The notes under the pieces are model-generated. The model searched no databases, had not been told where the DNA came from, and saw nothing but the letters and a program-made list of their open reading frames with translations. Shown one piece after another: positions 53,340-62,900 of a stretch of 64,000 bases of DNA. The position numbers and the translations under genes are program-made. Location: assembly GCA_020632975.1 (NCBI GenBank), contig JACKEL010000004.1, forward strand, positions 248,001 to 312,000. The letters run 5' to 3'. This stretch comes from Myxococcales bacterium (lineage in GTDB: Bacteria; Myxococcota_C; UBA6777). Every line of letters begins with the position of its first letter. Within the stretch, counting starts at the first letter, position 1.

Positions 53340-53747
53340 TCAAGCTTGTGGGTTCAGTTTCACGATATACACCGTGATGGCATTTATATCACGCCCATAA
53401 TACAGCTTATCAAGTGCTTCATAGATGTTTCGGGCACTAAAATAAGAGGTTTGAAGGTCCGCGCCATCTTTGGAACGCCATTGAATGGTGTAGCTGTTTT
53501 CGCTGGGTCGCGTTTGTTTCACGTATTCGACAAGTTTTTTCAACGCATCTATTTTGTCCACGCCACGGGTCTGATGGAACAAAAAGGATTGTCTGTGGCG
53601 CGGATTGATGGTCACCAAAGCGAGGTGGATCAGGCCGTCCACTTGTTTGTATTCGAACATCAGGTGATCAGAGTCCACCCCCAACATGTCTTGGATTTGC
53701 TTTTGGAGATGGGCGATATCGACGCGGCTATCTGGGGTTTCTGTCAT
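53340..53747 (-). CDS. Uncharacterised small cytoplasmic protein
   Basis: A 135-residue protein: an N-terminal helix (DIAHLQKQIQDMLGVDSDHL), then a beta-rich middle (LIHLALVTINPRHRQSFLF, YTIQWRSKDG) and a C-terminal helix plus strand (ARNIYEALDKLYYGRD, AITVYIVKLNPQA). No cysteine, no signal peptide. I do not recognise the family. AGGA lies nine bases before the ATG. It precedes the P450 gene by 81 bases on the same strand and may share its transcript. Confidence 0.6.
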   Translation of the reverse strand: MTETPDSRVDIAHLQKQIQDMLGVDSDHLMFEYKQVDGLIHLALVTINPRHRQSFLFHQTRGVDKIDALKKLVEYVKQTRPSENSYTIQWRSKDGADLQTSYFSARNIYEALDKLYYGRDINAITVYIVKLNPQA

Positions 53748-54052
53748 GATCTTGTCCTAATGTTGGGGCTTTTGCGTTCTTTTGAAACGTACACCAGATC
53801 CTAAGCCTTGAAAAGTAGGCGCATGAGAGGTTTCTGCTCAAAAACAGAATATCGTCGCCTTTTGTCGCGTCAGATGCCAGAGCCCCAAAAAACTCCACCG
53901 TGATATCTCACCTATTCGCTCAATGAACCGCGCAAAAACGTAAAGAATCTCTCTCACGCAAAAACACCGAAGAATCTTCTTTTCGTTTTCTTTCTGTTCG
54001 ATAACACAAGAGCACATTTGTGCTCTTTTCCCCACAGATGAAGGAGACCTTT
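53748..54052. other. Divergent control region with a 20-base palindrome
   Basis: 305 bases between the small gene at 53340 and the cysteine-rich gene. No coding frame with a ribosome site is seen. The only structure found is the palindrome at 54008-54027, 25 bases before the cysteine-rich gene's start. Confidence 0.5.
54008..54027. promoter_or_regulatory. Perfect 9-base inverted repeat, operator-like or leader hairpin
   Basis: AAGAGCACA and TGTGCTCTT separated by two T. It could bind a dimeric regulator, or fold in the RNA leader; the T-run after it is too short and too close to the ribosome site for an ordinary terminator. Confidence 0.5.
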
Positions 54053-54778
54053 ATGCTCAAAACTTATTTGCCGTTGATTTGTCTTTTGTTGTTCGCTTTT
54101 CCAAGCAAGGCAGACGCGAGATGTCGCCACGAGGGAGGGACCTACGAAGAAGGATGGACGCGTTGTTCGGGCAAAAATGCCATGCTCAAGTGCAAGAGCG
54201 GCAAGTGGGCAAACATTCTTTGGTGTCCCCATGGTTGTTACTTTGAAAAGATGGGAGAAGCCCGCTGTCACTGCGAAACATCCAGAAAGGATGGGCAGTC
54301 TTTTTGTCGTAAAAACCAGACCTGTGTGTGTAGTAGCACCCCACATAAATATTCTTCCTTCTCTTGCAAACCCTGTCAGAGTGAGCTTGTCTGCAAGCGC
54401 GGTGCTTGTGTGCCGCCCACATGTTTTGCAGGCGGAATCCATTACACAGAAGGCCAGACACGATGCTCTTCTCGTGAACTGAATGTTTGCAAGAAAGGAC
54501 GCTGGAGAAAGCTTCGGACCTGTCGCGCAGGATGTTATCGAAAAAAACAAGGTGAATCCGCGTGTATGTGCAATGGAAAAATACAGGATGGTAAGTTTTT
54601 CTGCGTCCAAAGCCGCCGTTATCAATGTATCGCAAAGTCTACAGGGACGACCAAAAGAGCGGCTGAATGCCCGAAAGGACATTTTTGCAACAAAGGGGCG
54701 TGTGTGCCACTTCGCTGCAAAAATTGTAAGAAAAATACAGTCAAATCACCAAGCAATGGATCCACAAATCTGCGCTGA
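54053..54778 (+). CDS. Secreted cysteine-rich protein of two tandem repeats
   Basis: ATG at 54053 has AAGGAG six bases upstream; 241 residues. The signal peptide ends around KADARC. The mature protein is basic and is made of two copies of about 100 residues. Shared landmarks are GGTYEEGWTRCS and GGIHYTEGQTRCS; CKSGKWANILWC and CKKGRWRKLRTC; GCYFEKMGEARCHC and GCYRKKQGESACMC; DGQSFC and DGKFFC; CKRGACVPPT and CNKGACVPLR. Each copy holds about a dozen cysteines, so multiple disulfides are expected. I know no family name; the design resembles secreted disulfide-stapled modules. A 20-base palindrome precedes it and a repeat cluster follows. Confidence 0.72.
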   Translation: MLKTYLPLICLLLFAFPSKADARCRHEGGTYEEGWTRCSGKNAMLKCKSGKWANILWCPHGCYFEKMGEARCHCETSRKDGQSFCRKNQTCVCSSTPHKYSSFSCKPCQSELVCKRGACVPPTCFAGGIHYTEGQTRCSSRELNVCKKGRWRKLRTCRAGCYRKKQGESACMCNGKIQDGKFFCVQSRRYQCIAKSTGTTKRAAECPKGHFCNKGACVPLRCKNCKKNTVKSPSNGSTNLR

Positions 54779-54831
54779 GCGGCCTCTCAAGCGGCCATGC
54801 TTGGGGAGATCCCAGCTTCTCCTGAGAGAAG

Positions 54832-54853
54832 ATGCCCATGGGAAGATGGGCAT
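54832..54853. repeat. 8-6-8 hairpin of different sequence
   Basis: ATGCCCAT, loop GGGAAG, ATGGGCAT: perfect stem with the same 8-6-8 geometry as the GGCGGCC elements but unrelated arms. It may also end the cysteine-rich gene's transcript. Confidence 0.55.
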
Positions 54854-55318
54854 GAAGGCCCTGAAGCAGAGGTGCGATGGGCATGAAGGGCATAGGGATA
54901 TAAGGGGCTAAATGGGGGATAGGAGGGCGCGAGGAAGGGGCATCGGGATATAAGGGCATAGGGATATGGAGATGAGGAATAAGGGATAGGAGAGCGATGG
55001 GAGAGCGATGGGAGGGCGACCAGGAGGGCGACGGAGGGCCGGTGATGGGAGAGATGGGCGAGGGAATATTCTAGGGTGGATATTCGAGATGTGGAGGAAT
55101 CAGCAAGATATTCGAGGATAGGGGCAGAGGGGCAAATATTCGAGAGAGCAGCAGGATATTCGAGATATCTAAAATCAGCAGGATCTCGAGGGATTTCGAG
55201 GGAATATCAAAAATCGGGAAGAGCAGTCGTTTTAGGAGGAATCTCTGTGGCTTATCAAATCAGGGAATCTCGGTCATTTTCGGGGATATCTAAAATCGGG
55301 AATCTCGGTCGTTTCCTG

Positions 55319-55340
55319 GGGCGGCCCTCTGTGGCCGCCC
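55319..55340. repeat. 8-6-8 palindromic element, right-hand cluster copy
   Basis: GGGCGGCC, loop CTCTGT, GGCCGCCC; arms identical to those at 9790, 9841 and 10203. Confidence 0.85.
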
Positions 55341-55412
55341 TAAAAAGAGATCCAAGGATATCGAGGATTTATCCTGGCCGCCCTAAAAAAGATCCAAGGA
55401 TATCGAGGATTA
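55332..55412. repeat. Direct repeat of about 38 bases reaching a stop codon
   Basis: TGGCCGCCCTAAAAA, then GATCCAAGGATATCGAGGAT, present at 55332-55371 and again at 55375-55412. The second copy runs into the TAA of the slipin gene, so the repeat contributes its stop codon. Confidence 0.8.
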
Positions 55413-56516
55413 TTCGTCGTCGCTAGCGTTGTTGGGGCTGATGGAGAGGAGGTTGGAGAGGTCGCTGGTGTTGGTGATGAGCGTGAGCTTTTGAACTTTT
55501 CCAGCGATCTCTTTCCACGTTTCGAGTTCTTTCAATCGAAGCAGTGTGGGGTTGCGTTCGAGCATCTTTGCGGTGTTTGCGAGCGAACGTGTCGCAGCGG
55601 TTTCTTCACGACGCAGGATGTTGTTGGCAGCGGCTTCTTTTTCAGCTTCGATCACGCGGTTCAGCAGTTGTTTCATTTCGCCGGGCAGAACGATGTCTTT
55701 GATGTCAGTTCGTACGATTTGGACACCCCACTCTTGGCTACGGGGCTCCAGTTCAGCGCGCATGGAAGTTGCGATCTCTACGCGGCTTTCGAGCAATTCG
55801 TCAACGGTGTGCCCTGCGATGAAGGAGCGCGCGATCATCTGTGTTTCGCTGTAGATAGCGTTGTAGAGGTTATCGACGCTTTCGACGCTGCGTTGGGCAT
55901 CATGGATCTTGTACTTGATGATCAAGTTGAGTCGCAGCGAGACTTTATCGCGCGTCATGACCTCTTGTCCGACGATTTGGATCTCTTGTTCGCGGAGGTC
56001 CAACAGGCGGATATCGAGTTTGCGCCTCCACACGCTCAGGGCGTAGTTTCCTGCGTCCAGTGTCTTTTCGAGCTTGCCATTGACGTAAAGCAGGGCTTGT
56101 TGGTAGGGCAAGACACTTTGGTTGTTGACGAACTCGTTGGCGATGAGCTTGCGGTGATCTTCGGGGATCTCAAGGAAAAGCTCATTGAGGTCGTAACGAT
56201 GGAGTTTTGTGGGAAACCGTTCCGTCCAAAGGATGTAACGTCCGGGCCGCAGCATGCTGTGGGGTCGGTTATCGATTTCAAGGATGGCGATCTCGTGGCT
56301 TTCGATGGTCGCGAGTTCGCCTGCATTTTTTGGTAAGAGGCGTTCAATCTCGGCGGTTAGGTAGGTGTAGCCACCATCCAAGTTAATCTTGCGGACTTCG
56401 AAGGTCGAGCCAAAATTCCACCATGTATGGCGACCAGCGTCGAGCCAGCGAGTAAGCTTGCCATCTTTGTAGAGCAAGCCGCGTTCATTTTCTTGGATGA
56501 TAACATCAGTACGCAT
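55410..56516 (-). CDS. SPFH/Band 7 protein, slipin type
   Basis: A 368-residue protein of the stomatin/prohibitin superfamily. Residues about 155-300 hold the SPFH core: DIRLLDLREQEIQIVGQEVMTRDKVSLRLNLIIKYKI, split here only in description, followed by LYNAIYSETQMIARSFIAG, then SMRAELEPRSQEWGVQIVRTDIKDIVLPGEM. The following helix with RVIEAEKEAAANNI is the coiled-coil that drives oligomer formation. Unusually there is no N-terminal membrane hairpin; the first 150 residues look like a second beta domain (YKDGKLTRWLDAGRHTWW and YVNGKLEKTLDAGNYALSVW are alike), as in the long slipin forms. It should form membrane-associated rings. AAGGAG lies eight bases before the ATG. Confidence 0.85.
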   Translation of the reverse strand: MRTDVIIQENERGLLYKDGKLTRWLDAGRHTWWNFGSTFEVRKINLDGGYTYLTAEIERLLPKNAGELATIESHEIAILEIDNRPHSMLRPGRYILWTERFPTKLHRYDLNELFLEIPEDHRKLIANEFVNNQSVLPYQQALLYVNGKLEKTLDAGNYALSVWRRKLDIRLLDLREQEIQIVGQEVMTRDKVSLRLNLIIKYKIHDAQRSVESVDNLYNAIYSETQMIARSFIAGHTVDELLESRVEIATSMRAELEPRSQEWGVQIVRTDIKDIVLPGEMKQLLNRVIEAEKEAAANNILRREETAATRSLANTAKMLERNPTLLRLKELETWKEIAGKVQKLTLITNTSDLSNLLSISPNNASDDE

Positions 56517-56670
56517 CCGAGATCTCCTTTGCAGTGAAAGCGGAAAATCCCCTTGACAAGGGTAGGTAAGGTAGCGACAACATGCGCGCGGAGTGCCATA
56601 CGGTATAACACGCTTGTGGGTTCGCTTGGGAAAGAAAATGTATGGGACCAGAAGCCTTTGGGAGGAAGAG

Positions 56671-58059
56671 ATGACATCGCAAGGACAAGCATGTGGGGAA
56701 GATTTGAGCGTTGACGTAGTGATCGTGGGGGCTGGACTTGCGGGCCTTTCAGCGGCTTGGGAGCTTTCGCGGCGTGGTCTCTCTGTCTGTGTTTTGGAAG
56801 CGAGAGATCGTGTGGGGGGGCGGGTTCGGACTTCGCGGGAGGGTTGGTTGCACGGTCAATACGCGGAGGCGGGCGCTGAGTATGTCGGGACAGAACACGA
56901 GCGTGTTGCTGCTTACCTCGAAGAGATGGGGCTTTCGCGCACAAAGGCAGCAGATCCTTACCAGCGTGTTCAGTTTGGGGGGAAAGTCACATCCTTTTTG
57001 CGCCCTGAGGCTTCCGTGATCCCCGAGCGTCTAGGGCGTTTGTTGTCAGGGAACTTTTTTAGCATGGATCTCGAAGAAGCTTGTTTGCTCCCGATATTCG
57101 ATGCTTTGGGGGCAGAGACAGAAGAAGAGGCTGTGGAGAGAGGTGGGCGTTTGAGTGTCGAAGAGGGCCTCAAGCTGATAGAGGCTTACCCTGAAGAACA
57201 GACTTACGTGGCGATGCGCATCGTGCCTTTCGAGGGGGTGGGATTGGATGCGATCAATGTGTTGGATCTGGGGCAAGAGGGGTGGCCAGACGACTACCAA
57301 GAAGAGATGTACCGCGTGGAAGGTGGAAACCAAAGACTGCCCGAAGCGTTGGCCGAGCGTCTTGGAGATAAGGTGATCTTGGGCGGAAAAGTCCGTGCGA
57401 TCAGCCAAGATGATGCGGGGGCGGAGGTTTGTTTTCTGCAACAAGGAGAGGACTGTTGTGTGCGGGGGCGTGCGGTGTTGCTGGCCTTGCCGTTGGTGGC
57501 GTTGCAGTCTGTAAAGAGCCAACCTGCTTGGCCTGCCCCCATGCAAGCTGCGATGAGTCAGATGAATTATGGAAAAGTCCTCAAAGTGAATGTGCAGTTT
57601 GCGCGGCGTTTTTGGGAAGATGCGGATTGGAACGGTGGGATGATCTCGGATCACCCGTTGTGTGTCTGGCATGCAACAGAGCATCAGGGTGGAGAGTCGG
57701 GGATCTTAGCGCTTTATTTGACGGGCCCATTTGCTGAAGATATGCGGGGCTTGGGCAAAGATGAGTTGCTTCAGTCTGTCCTTGCATTGGTTGAACCATC
57801 GCTTCAAGCCTCGCAAGAAAAAGTCTTGCACTTCGAAGTCGATGATTGGTCAGGAGATCCTTTAAGCGGCGGTGGTTGGGCGGTTTACCCTGTCGGAGAA
57901 GAAGAACAGGCCTATGAGTCTTTGTTGTCCGAACATGGCTGTTGTTTCTTTGCAGGGGAGCACCTTGCGAGCGAGTACAACGCCACGATGGAAGGGGCGA
58001 TCTGTTCAGGGCACGAAGCGGCAGAGGCGATCTTGGCTTACTTGGGCGTGGAAGAATAA
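56671..58059 (+). CDS. Flavin monoamine oxidase-family oxidoreductase
   Basis: ATG at 56671 with GGGAGG six bases upstream; 462 residues. The dinucleotide-binding start is VVIVGAGLAGLSAAWELSRR, with EARDRVGGRVRT about 30 residues later, the GG doublet motif of the amine-oxidase family. Near the C-terminus, FFAGEHLASEYNATMEGAICSG is the FAD-binding end typical of the family. VEGGNQRLPEALAERL is another shared segment. Substrate may be an amine, or a protoporphyrinogen- or carotenoid-type compound; no neighbour helps. No signal peptide. It is divergent from the slipin gene with 154 bases between. Confidence 0.88.
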   Translation: MTSQGQACGEDLSVDVVIVGAGLAGLSAAWELSRRGLSVCVLEARDRVGGRVRTSREGWLHGQYAEAGAEYVGTEHERVAAYLEEMGLSRTKAADPYQRVQFGGKVTSFLRPEASVIPERLGRLLSGNFFSMDLEEACLLPIFDALGAETEEEAVERGGRLSVEEGLKLIEAYPEEQTYVAMRIVPFEGVGLDAINVLDLGQEGWPDDYQEEMYRVEGGNQRLPEALAERLGDKVILGGKVRAISQDDAGAEVCFLQQGEDCCVRGRAVLLALPLVALQSVKSQPAWPAPMQAAMSQMNYGKVLKVNVQFARRFWEDADWNGGMISDHPLCVWHATEHQGGESGILALYLTGPFAEDMRGLGKDELLQSVLALVEPSLQASQEKVLHFEVDDWSGDPLSGGGWAVYPVGEEEQAYESLLSEHGCCFFAGEHLASEYNATMEGAICSGHEAAEAILAYLGVEE

Positions 58060-58109
58060 ACGCGCGTAGTGGTTGCTTTTGGGGGGTGGAAAGGGCGGAT
58101 AATCGGGGA

Positions 58110-59897
58110 TTAGAACTTGATGAGGCCAAACATCCACGCAAGTACTGCAGCGGAAGCGAGAAGTCCTACAACGACGGATATATACAACACCATCTTGTTG
58201 TCAGGGGGTGGTGTAGAAAGTGTGTCGTCGTTGATATCGATGGATGGGATCGGGCCGACGGTGCTGATCTCTGCGTCTGTGGAGGCTTGTGTCTCTGGGG
58301 GGAGTGGGGCTGGTGCGCCTGGCTGTGTTTGGGAGTCTGGATCTTCGAAAGGCTCGGGTGTTGGGGTTTGTGGCGCATGGGATGGCGTTGTATGAAAGGG
58401 GCTGGATTTGGTGTGGTGTGGGATCGAAGGTGGTGGTGTTTGAGAGATAAAGGCGTCCATCTCCGCGGAGGCAGCCTCGGCTGTTGGGCTGATGGGAGAG
58501 AGCACTTCGCTTGGTGGTGCGGGGGTGCTTGTTGCTGAGACAGCCTCAGGGAGCGTGCCAGGCTCTGGGGTAAATGTCAGGGGAGAAAAGCGGGAGGTGG
58601 CTTCGTCGAGGAACAGGACATTCATTTTTGCGTCGTCGTCGAAAGCCACGGGTAAATCGGGATAATCCGTCATTGAGGTGGGGTCGTCATCTTTGGGGAC
58701 CCCACCTGCGATGGTTGCGTCTTCTCCCTCGAAAGCGTTGGGGAGTTGAACGGGAGAGAGAAGCCCTGAAGAAGCGAATGCGTCGAGCGCAGGATTGAAG
58801 GGGCGGGTTTGGTCATCTGCGAGACCTTCGATCTTGATCTTGAGCACGCCGTGGGAGCTGGGGACTTCGTCGTCGAAGAACTGGGAAGCTTCGTCGAGGT
58901 CGAGTTCGTTGTCTTTGTGGAATGGGTCGTCTTTGATCTTGATGCGTTGGACCCAAAGAGAGAGGGCTTCTTTGTTTTCATCAGGAGACAAGGTCTCGTT
59001 GGGGAGTTCTTCGTCCAAGACGCGTTGCAGTGCGCGTTTGAGTGCATTGGGGTTGGAAAAGCGGTCATCCGGGTGTTTTTCGAGCAAGCACAAAGCCACC
59101 TCTTGGAGCAACACGGGGATGTCCTGCTTTTTGGAGATCATGGGGGGAGGAGGCTCAACTTGGATGGCGCGCAAAGTCTCTACCAAAGAAACCCTTGGGT
59201 AAGGAGGTTGTCCCACACACATCTCGTAAAGGATGGTTCCTAGCGCGAAAAGCTCTGAGGAAGGATCGCGATAGTGCGAGGTGACTTGTTCAGGGGAGAG
59301 GTAGGTCGGGTGCCCTTCGAGGAGACCATTTTCGGTTTCATAGCGAGGTCGGAAGATCTTGGCGACCCCAAAGTCAAGCAGGTTGATGGTACCGTTTGTG
59401 TCGATCCCGATGTGTTCGGGGGTGAGGTTGCCATGCAGATACTGCTCGCTGGGATCGGCATAGGCTGAGCGCTTCTCATTTTTGTTGTAAGCGTACTCAA
59501 GGGCATCACAGAGGCCAAGGATGACACGTGCAGCGTGGTACCAAGGGATCGGGATGTCATACTGGGCGAGGTGGGAGAACATCAACTGTCGAAGTGTGTG
59601 TCCAGAGAAAAACGGCGTGATGAGGTAGAAGTACTCTTTCCAATGTCCGTGTTGGATCGGTAAGAAAAGAGTCGTGTGATCGAGGGCTTTTAATCGATTG
59701 AGTTCTTTCTCTAGGACTTGTTCTAACTTTGCGTCCTGTAAGTGCTTTTTTTGGATAAGTCGCAGCAGCACCTCTGCGGGTGGCTTATCTTTGCGGAAGT
59801 ATTGCGCGCTCCACAGTTGGATTTGATTTTTGGGGGCGAGCGGTTTCCCTAAGATAACTTCGCCATCGGCAAGAGAGTCGCCAGCTTTTAAGGTCAT
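58110..59897 (-). CDS. Tail-anchored pseudokinase
   Basis: A 595-residue protein with a kinase-like N-terminal domain of about 290 residues that lacks key catalytic residues. The glycine loop is absent, the ATP lysine position reads VLLRLI (Arg46), and the catalytic loop HRDLKPEN reads HGNLTPEH, with Asn157 in place of the catalytic Asp. DFG (175-177), SPEQ and the LFALGTILYEMCVGQPPYP segment are kept. A 270-residue acidic, Pro/Thr-rich linker follows, and one membrane helix at the very C-terminus (about 567-592). It starts four bases after the stop of the active kinase at 59902, so it is probably made with it and may regulate or scaffold it. Confidence 0.85.
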   Translation of the reverse strand: MTLKAGDSLADGEVILGKPLAPKNQIQLWSAQYFRKDKPPAEVLLRLIQKKHLQDAKLEQVLEKELNRLKALDHTTLFLPIQHGHWKEYFYLITPFFSGHTLRQLMFSHLAQYDIPIPWYHAARVILGLCDALEYAYNKNEKRSAYADPSEQYLHGNLTPEHIGIDTNGTINLLDFGVAKIFRPRYETENGLLEGHPTYLSPEQVTSHYRDPSSELFALGTILYEMCVGQPPYPRVSLVETLRAIQVEPPPPMISKKQDIPVLLQEVALCLLEKHPDDRFSNPNALKRALQRVLDEELPNETLSPDENKEALSLWVQRIKIKDDPFHKDNELDLDEASQFFDDEVPSSHGVLKIKIEGLADDQTRPFNPALDAFASSGLLSPVQLPNAFEGEDATIAGGVPKDDDPTSMTDYPDLPVAFDDDAKMNVLFLDEATSRFSPLTFTPEPGTLPEAVSATSTPAPPSEVLSPISPTAEAASAEMDAFISQTPPPSIPHHTKSSPFHTTPSHAPQTPTPEPFEDPDSQTQPGAPAPLPPETQASTDAEISTVGPIPSIDINDDTLSTPPPDNKMVLYISVVVGLLASAAVLAWMFGLIKF

Positions 59898-59901
59898 GAT
59901 G

Positions 59902-62900
59902 TCACCGCTTGATTAGAACAAGGATGATGGTCACAAGGGTCAAGATGACGATGATGTTACCACCGATCCAGAGCCACTTGAGACGCTGCTTTCTTTTCTG
60001 GAGTCGTTCAAGAAGTTTGACATCAAGGACCGTAAAGTCACCGCCACTGTCATTGTGGGGCTCTTTGGCGATCTCGTCGAGTTCGAGAGAGAACTCAGGT
60101 TGTGATGGTGTGGCGCCTTGCAACATCTGGTAGTACTCAGGAGGGGGCTTGTTTGGGTCATAAGCGCCCCCTGCGAGTGGAGAAAAGCCTTGGCGTAGCG
60201 TAGCGGCTTCTTCGTCTACCACTGGGAGTTGTTGGGGTTCTATGGGCGCATCAAAGCGGTAAGAAAGGGCGGGGATCTCCCCTTGAGACATGGAGACGAC
60301 GTTACCAAAAACTTCGTCATCAGCGTTTCTCAGGGAAGGGATGCGGGGGGATGAGACCCGCAGAGCGGTTGGAGCATCTGCAAAGTCATCGTCGGGATCG
60401 TTGGTTTGGTAGATGTTTGTGACGCCTTCGTCGTCTTCGTTCGCTTGATGGGGCAGCAAGATGCCCGTAGGAGCGAACTCATCATCATCGTCGAAGGCGT
60501 GGCTTGACGCGATGACCTCGTCGGGATCTTGTGGAGCTTGGGGGACAGGCTGAATCGTGGTGGATTCGCCCCCAAAGTCGCTGTCTTCTGGCTCGTAAAG
60601 GTCTCGTGGGCCAGGCAGCAGGGTATCTTCTTTGTGTCTGAGCTTGAACTGAAGATCCTCGATCGAAAGCTCATCCGAAAGCAGCAAAGAGGATGTTCGT
60701 TGGCGATGTGGCGGCTCGGCGAGTTCTTCCACCAACTGATACGTGGATGAAACCTCCGCACCCACCGCGTCTCTCTGAAGCAAGGGTGGGAAAAAGGCTT
60801 CTGCATCTTCAGGCGAGATACCTTCGATCAGAGGGGCTGTTGCTTGGAAAGCCAACTCTGAGGACTCTTTTCTCTCACTTTTCTCGGAAGGTTCGATGAG
60901 AGGAACCTGAAGTTCTGCGGAGTCTTGCCCATGCAACGGCGTTTTTTCGAGCGGTGCAGCGTCGAGGCCCGAGCGACTTTCGGGGCCTGGCTCGTCAGAT
61001 GGTTGCGTTGCTGGCTTGAGCGTGTCGGGCACTGCGAGCATAGAGGACACAGTTGCTGCGCTGGAGGACTCATCTTCCACAGGAGGGGCGGTTTGTTCTT
61101 TGTCTTCTGAGGAGTCCGCCGTTTTGGTCAGGGCATCGCTCGGGGAGATATCGATCTTTTTGTCGCTGGCAAGGGGGGCAGAGCTTTGTGAACTTGCGGG
61201 TGATGCAAGCTTTTCGTCGTCCGCAGGCTTTTCGCCAAATAGAGAAAGTGCGGGTTTTGCGTCGTTTGTGGTGAGGGGTTGGAATGCGAGAGGAGCCGAG
61301 AAAGCGTCCAAGAAAGAGAGCGGATCATCTTCGGGCAGATCGTCGCTGCTGAGAGAGTCGAGGATCGCGGAAGATGGCGACTTGACAGGGACAGGCTTTT
61401 CTTTGGGCAGGGGCGGGGCTGGCAAAGGATCGTCAAACAGCCCTGGCAAGGGGGCGTTGAGCAGGTCTGGATTGGCTTCGAGCGCAGAGGCTAGGTCTTC
61501 CGTCTCTTCATTGGAGAAAGAGACGGGCATCGCGTTGGGATCAGTTGGTTTGGTGTCGATGTGACGAGGCCCAGAAGGGTTCTTGACAGGAGGTTCAGAG
61601 GCAACATAACCTAGCAAGATCTGTTGGAGTTTGTCTTGCTCGCTGATGGGCATCACGGTCTCGCGGAGCGTTTGTTCTGTGGGGATGCCCACGACTGCGC
61701 CAGGCGGTAGATGCGATGGGGAGCTTATCTCTGTCGAAGAAGGACGATGTTGTGTTTCAGTGAGGGAACTCTCGCTCGATGGGGTGCCTTGGGCGGCTTT
61801 GCGGACTTCCTCAAGCGGGGCGGACATGGTGGGTTCCATGGCCTCGTCATGGTTTTCAGGGAAGAGGGTCGCAAGCGGCGCGGCAGGTTGGCGCATGGGG
61901 TTGGGGGTTTGGTTCCCATACATCATCAATGGCACAGGAGAAGGCGTATAGCCTGGCCGCACCATGTCCGTGGCAGCGAGGGGTTCGCTGGGTCGTTCGG
62001 GTTCGTGAGGGGGAGGAGCCTCTGTAGGCTGCGCGTAGCGTTGCGCGAAGTTGAGCAAGCTATCGCGGTGGAAGCCTGAGGGCGCGTCTTCTCGGATAAT
62101 CTTTTCGAGGGCGCGTTGAACTTGGCGGGCGTCCTCGTAGCGGTCGTCAGGCTTTTTCTCAAGAAGTTTGAGGACAAGATTATCGAAAGACTCTGGTACG
62201 CGCGGGGCTCTTTTTCTGAGGGGTTCAGGGTGATTTTCAAGGATGGAGTAGATGAGGGTGGGGAGCATATCGCCGAGGAAAGGGCGTTGTCCCGTGCATA
62301 GCTCGTACATAATGATGCCGAGTGCGAAGAGGTCAGAGCGAAGATCTTGAGGACGCGCTGTGATCTGTTCGGGCGACATGTAAGAAGGTGTGCCCTTGAT
62401 GATACCCGTTTGCGTTTTATGCTGGACGTTAGAGGCTTTGGCCATCCCAAAGTCGATGATCTTGATAAAGCCATCCACAGTGAGGAGCATATTTTCGGGT
62501 TTGAGGTCGCGGTGGATCAGGTGAAGTGCTTGTCCATCGCGGCCTTTGCTTGTGTGGGCATAATGCAGCCCTTTGCATACACCTAGCATCATCTGGGCGA
62601 CCAGCGTCCAAGGGATCGGCTGGCCCGTCTTGCGAACATGCGTTTCCAAGATCCGACCGAGATCTTGCCCGCGGATCAACTCCATCACGATGTAGTCGAG
62701 TTCGTTGTGTTGCCCGATGTCGTAGATCTCGACGATATTGGGGTGTTGGAGTTGGGCTGCGAGATGGGCTTCGTTCAGGAAGATCTGGTGAACTTTTGGA
62801 TTTTCAAGCGCCTTGGCGTGGACGATCTTGATAACAACGTCTTTTGAAAAGCCGCCCACACCAAGCTGTTGGGCCTTCCATACCTCGGCTTGTCCGCCTT

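Larger units (their letters stand above)
54779..55409. repeat. Large intergenic cluster of degenerate purine-rich repeats
   Basis: 631 bases between convergent genes, G/A-rich on the plus strand, without a credible gene. Left part: units such as GGGATATAAGGGCAT and GAGAGCGATGGGAG. Middle: GATATTCGAG repeated. Right: AAATCGGGAATCTCGGTCGTTT-like units and GATATC words, then the GGCGGCC hairpin and a direct repeat of about 38 bases. The open frame 55076-55426 across it encodes only repeat translation (DPRISRI) and is not counted as a gene. Confidence 0.8.

Noticed and set aside
55076..55426. 116-codon open frame in the plus strand
   Set aside because: It lies wholly in degenerate repeats, its translation repeats DPRISRI, there is no ribosome site, and it runs into the slipin gene on the other strand.
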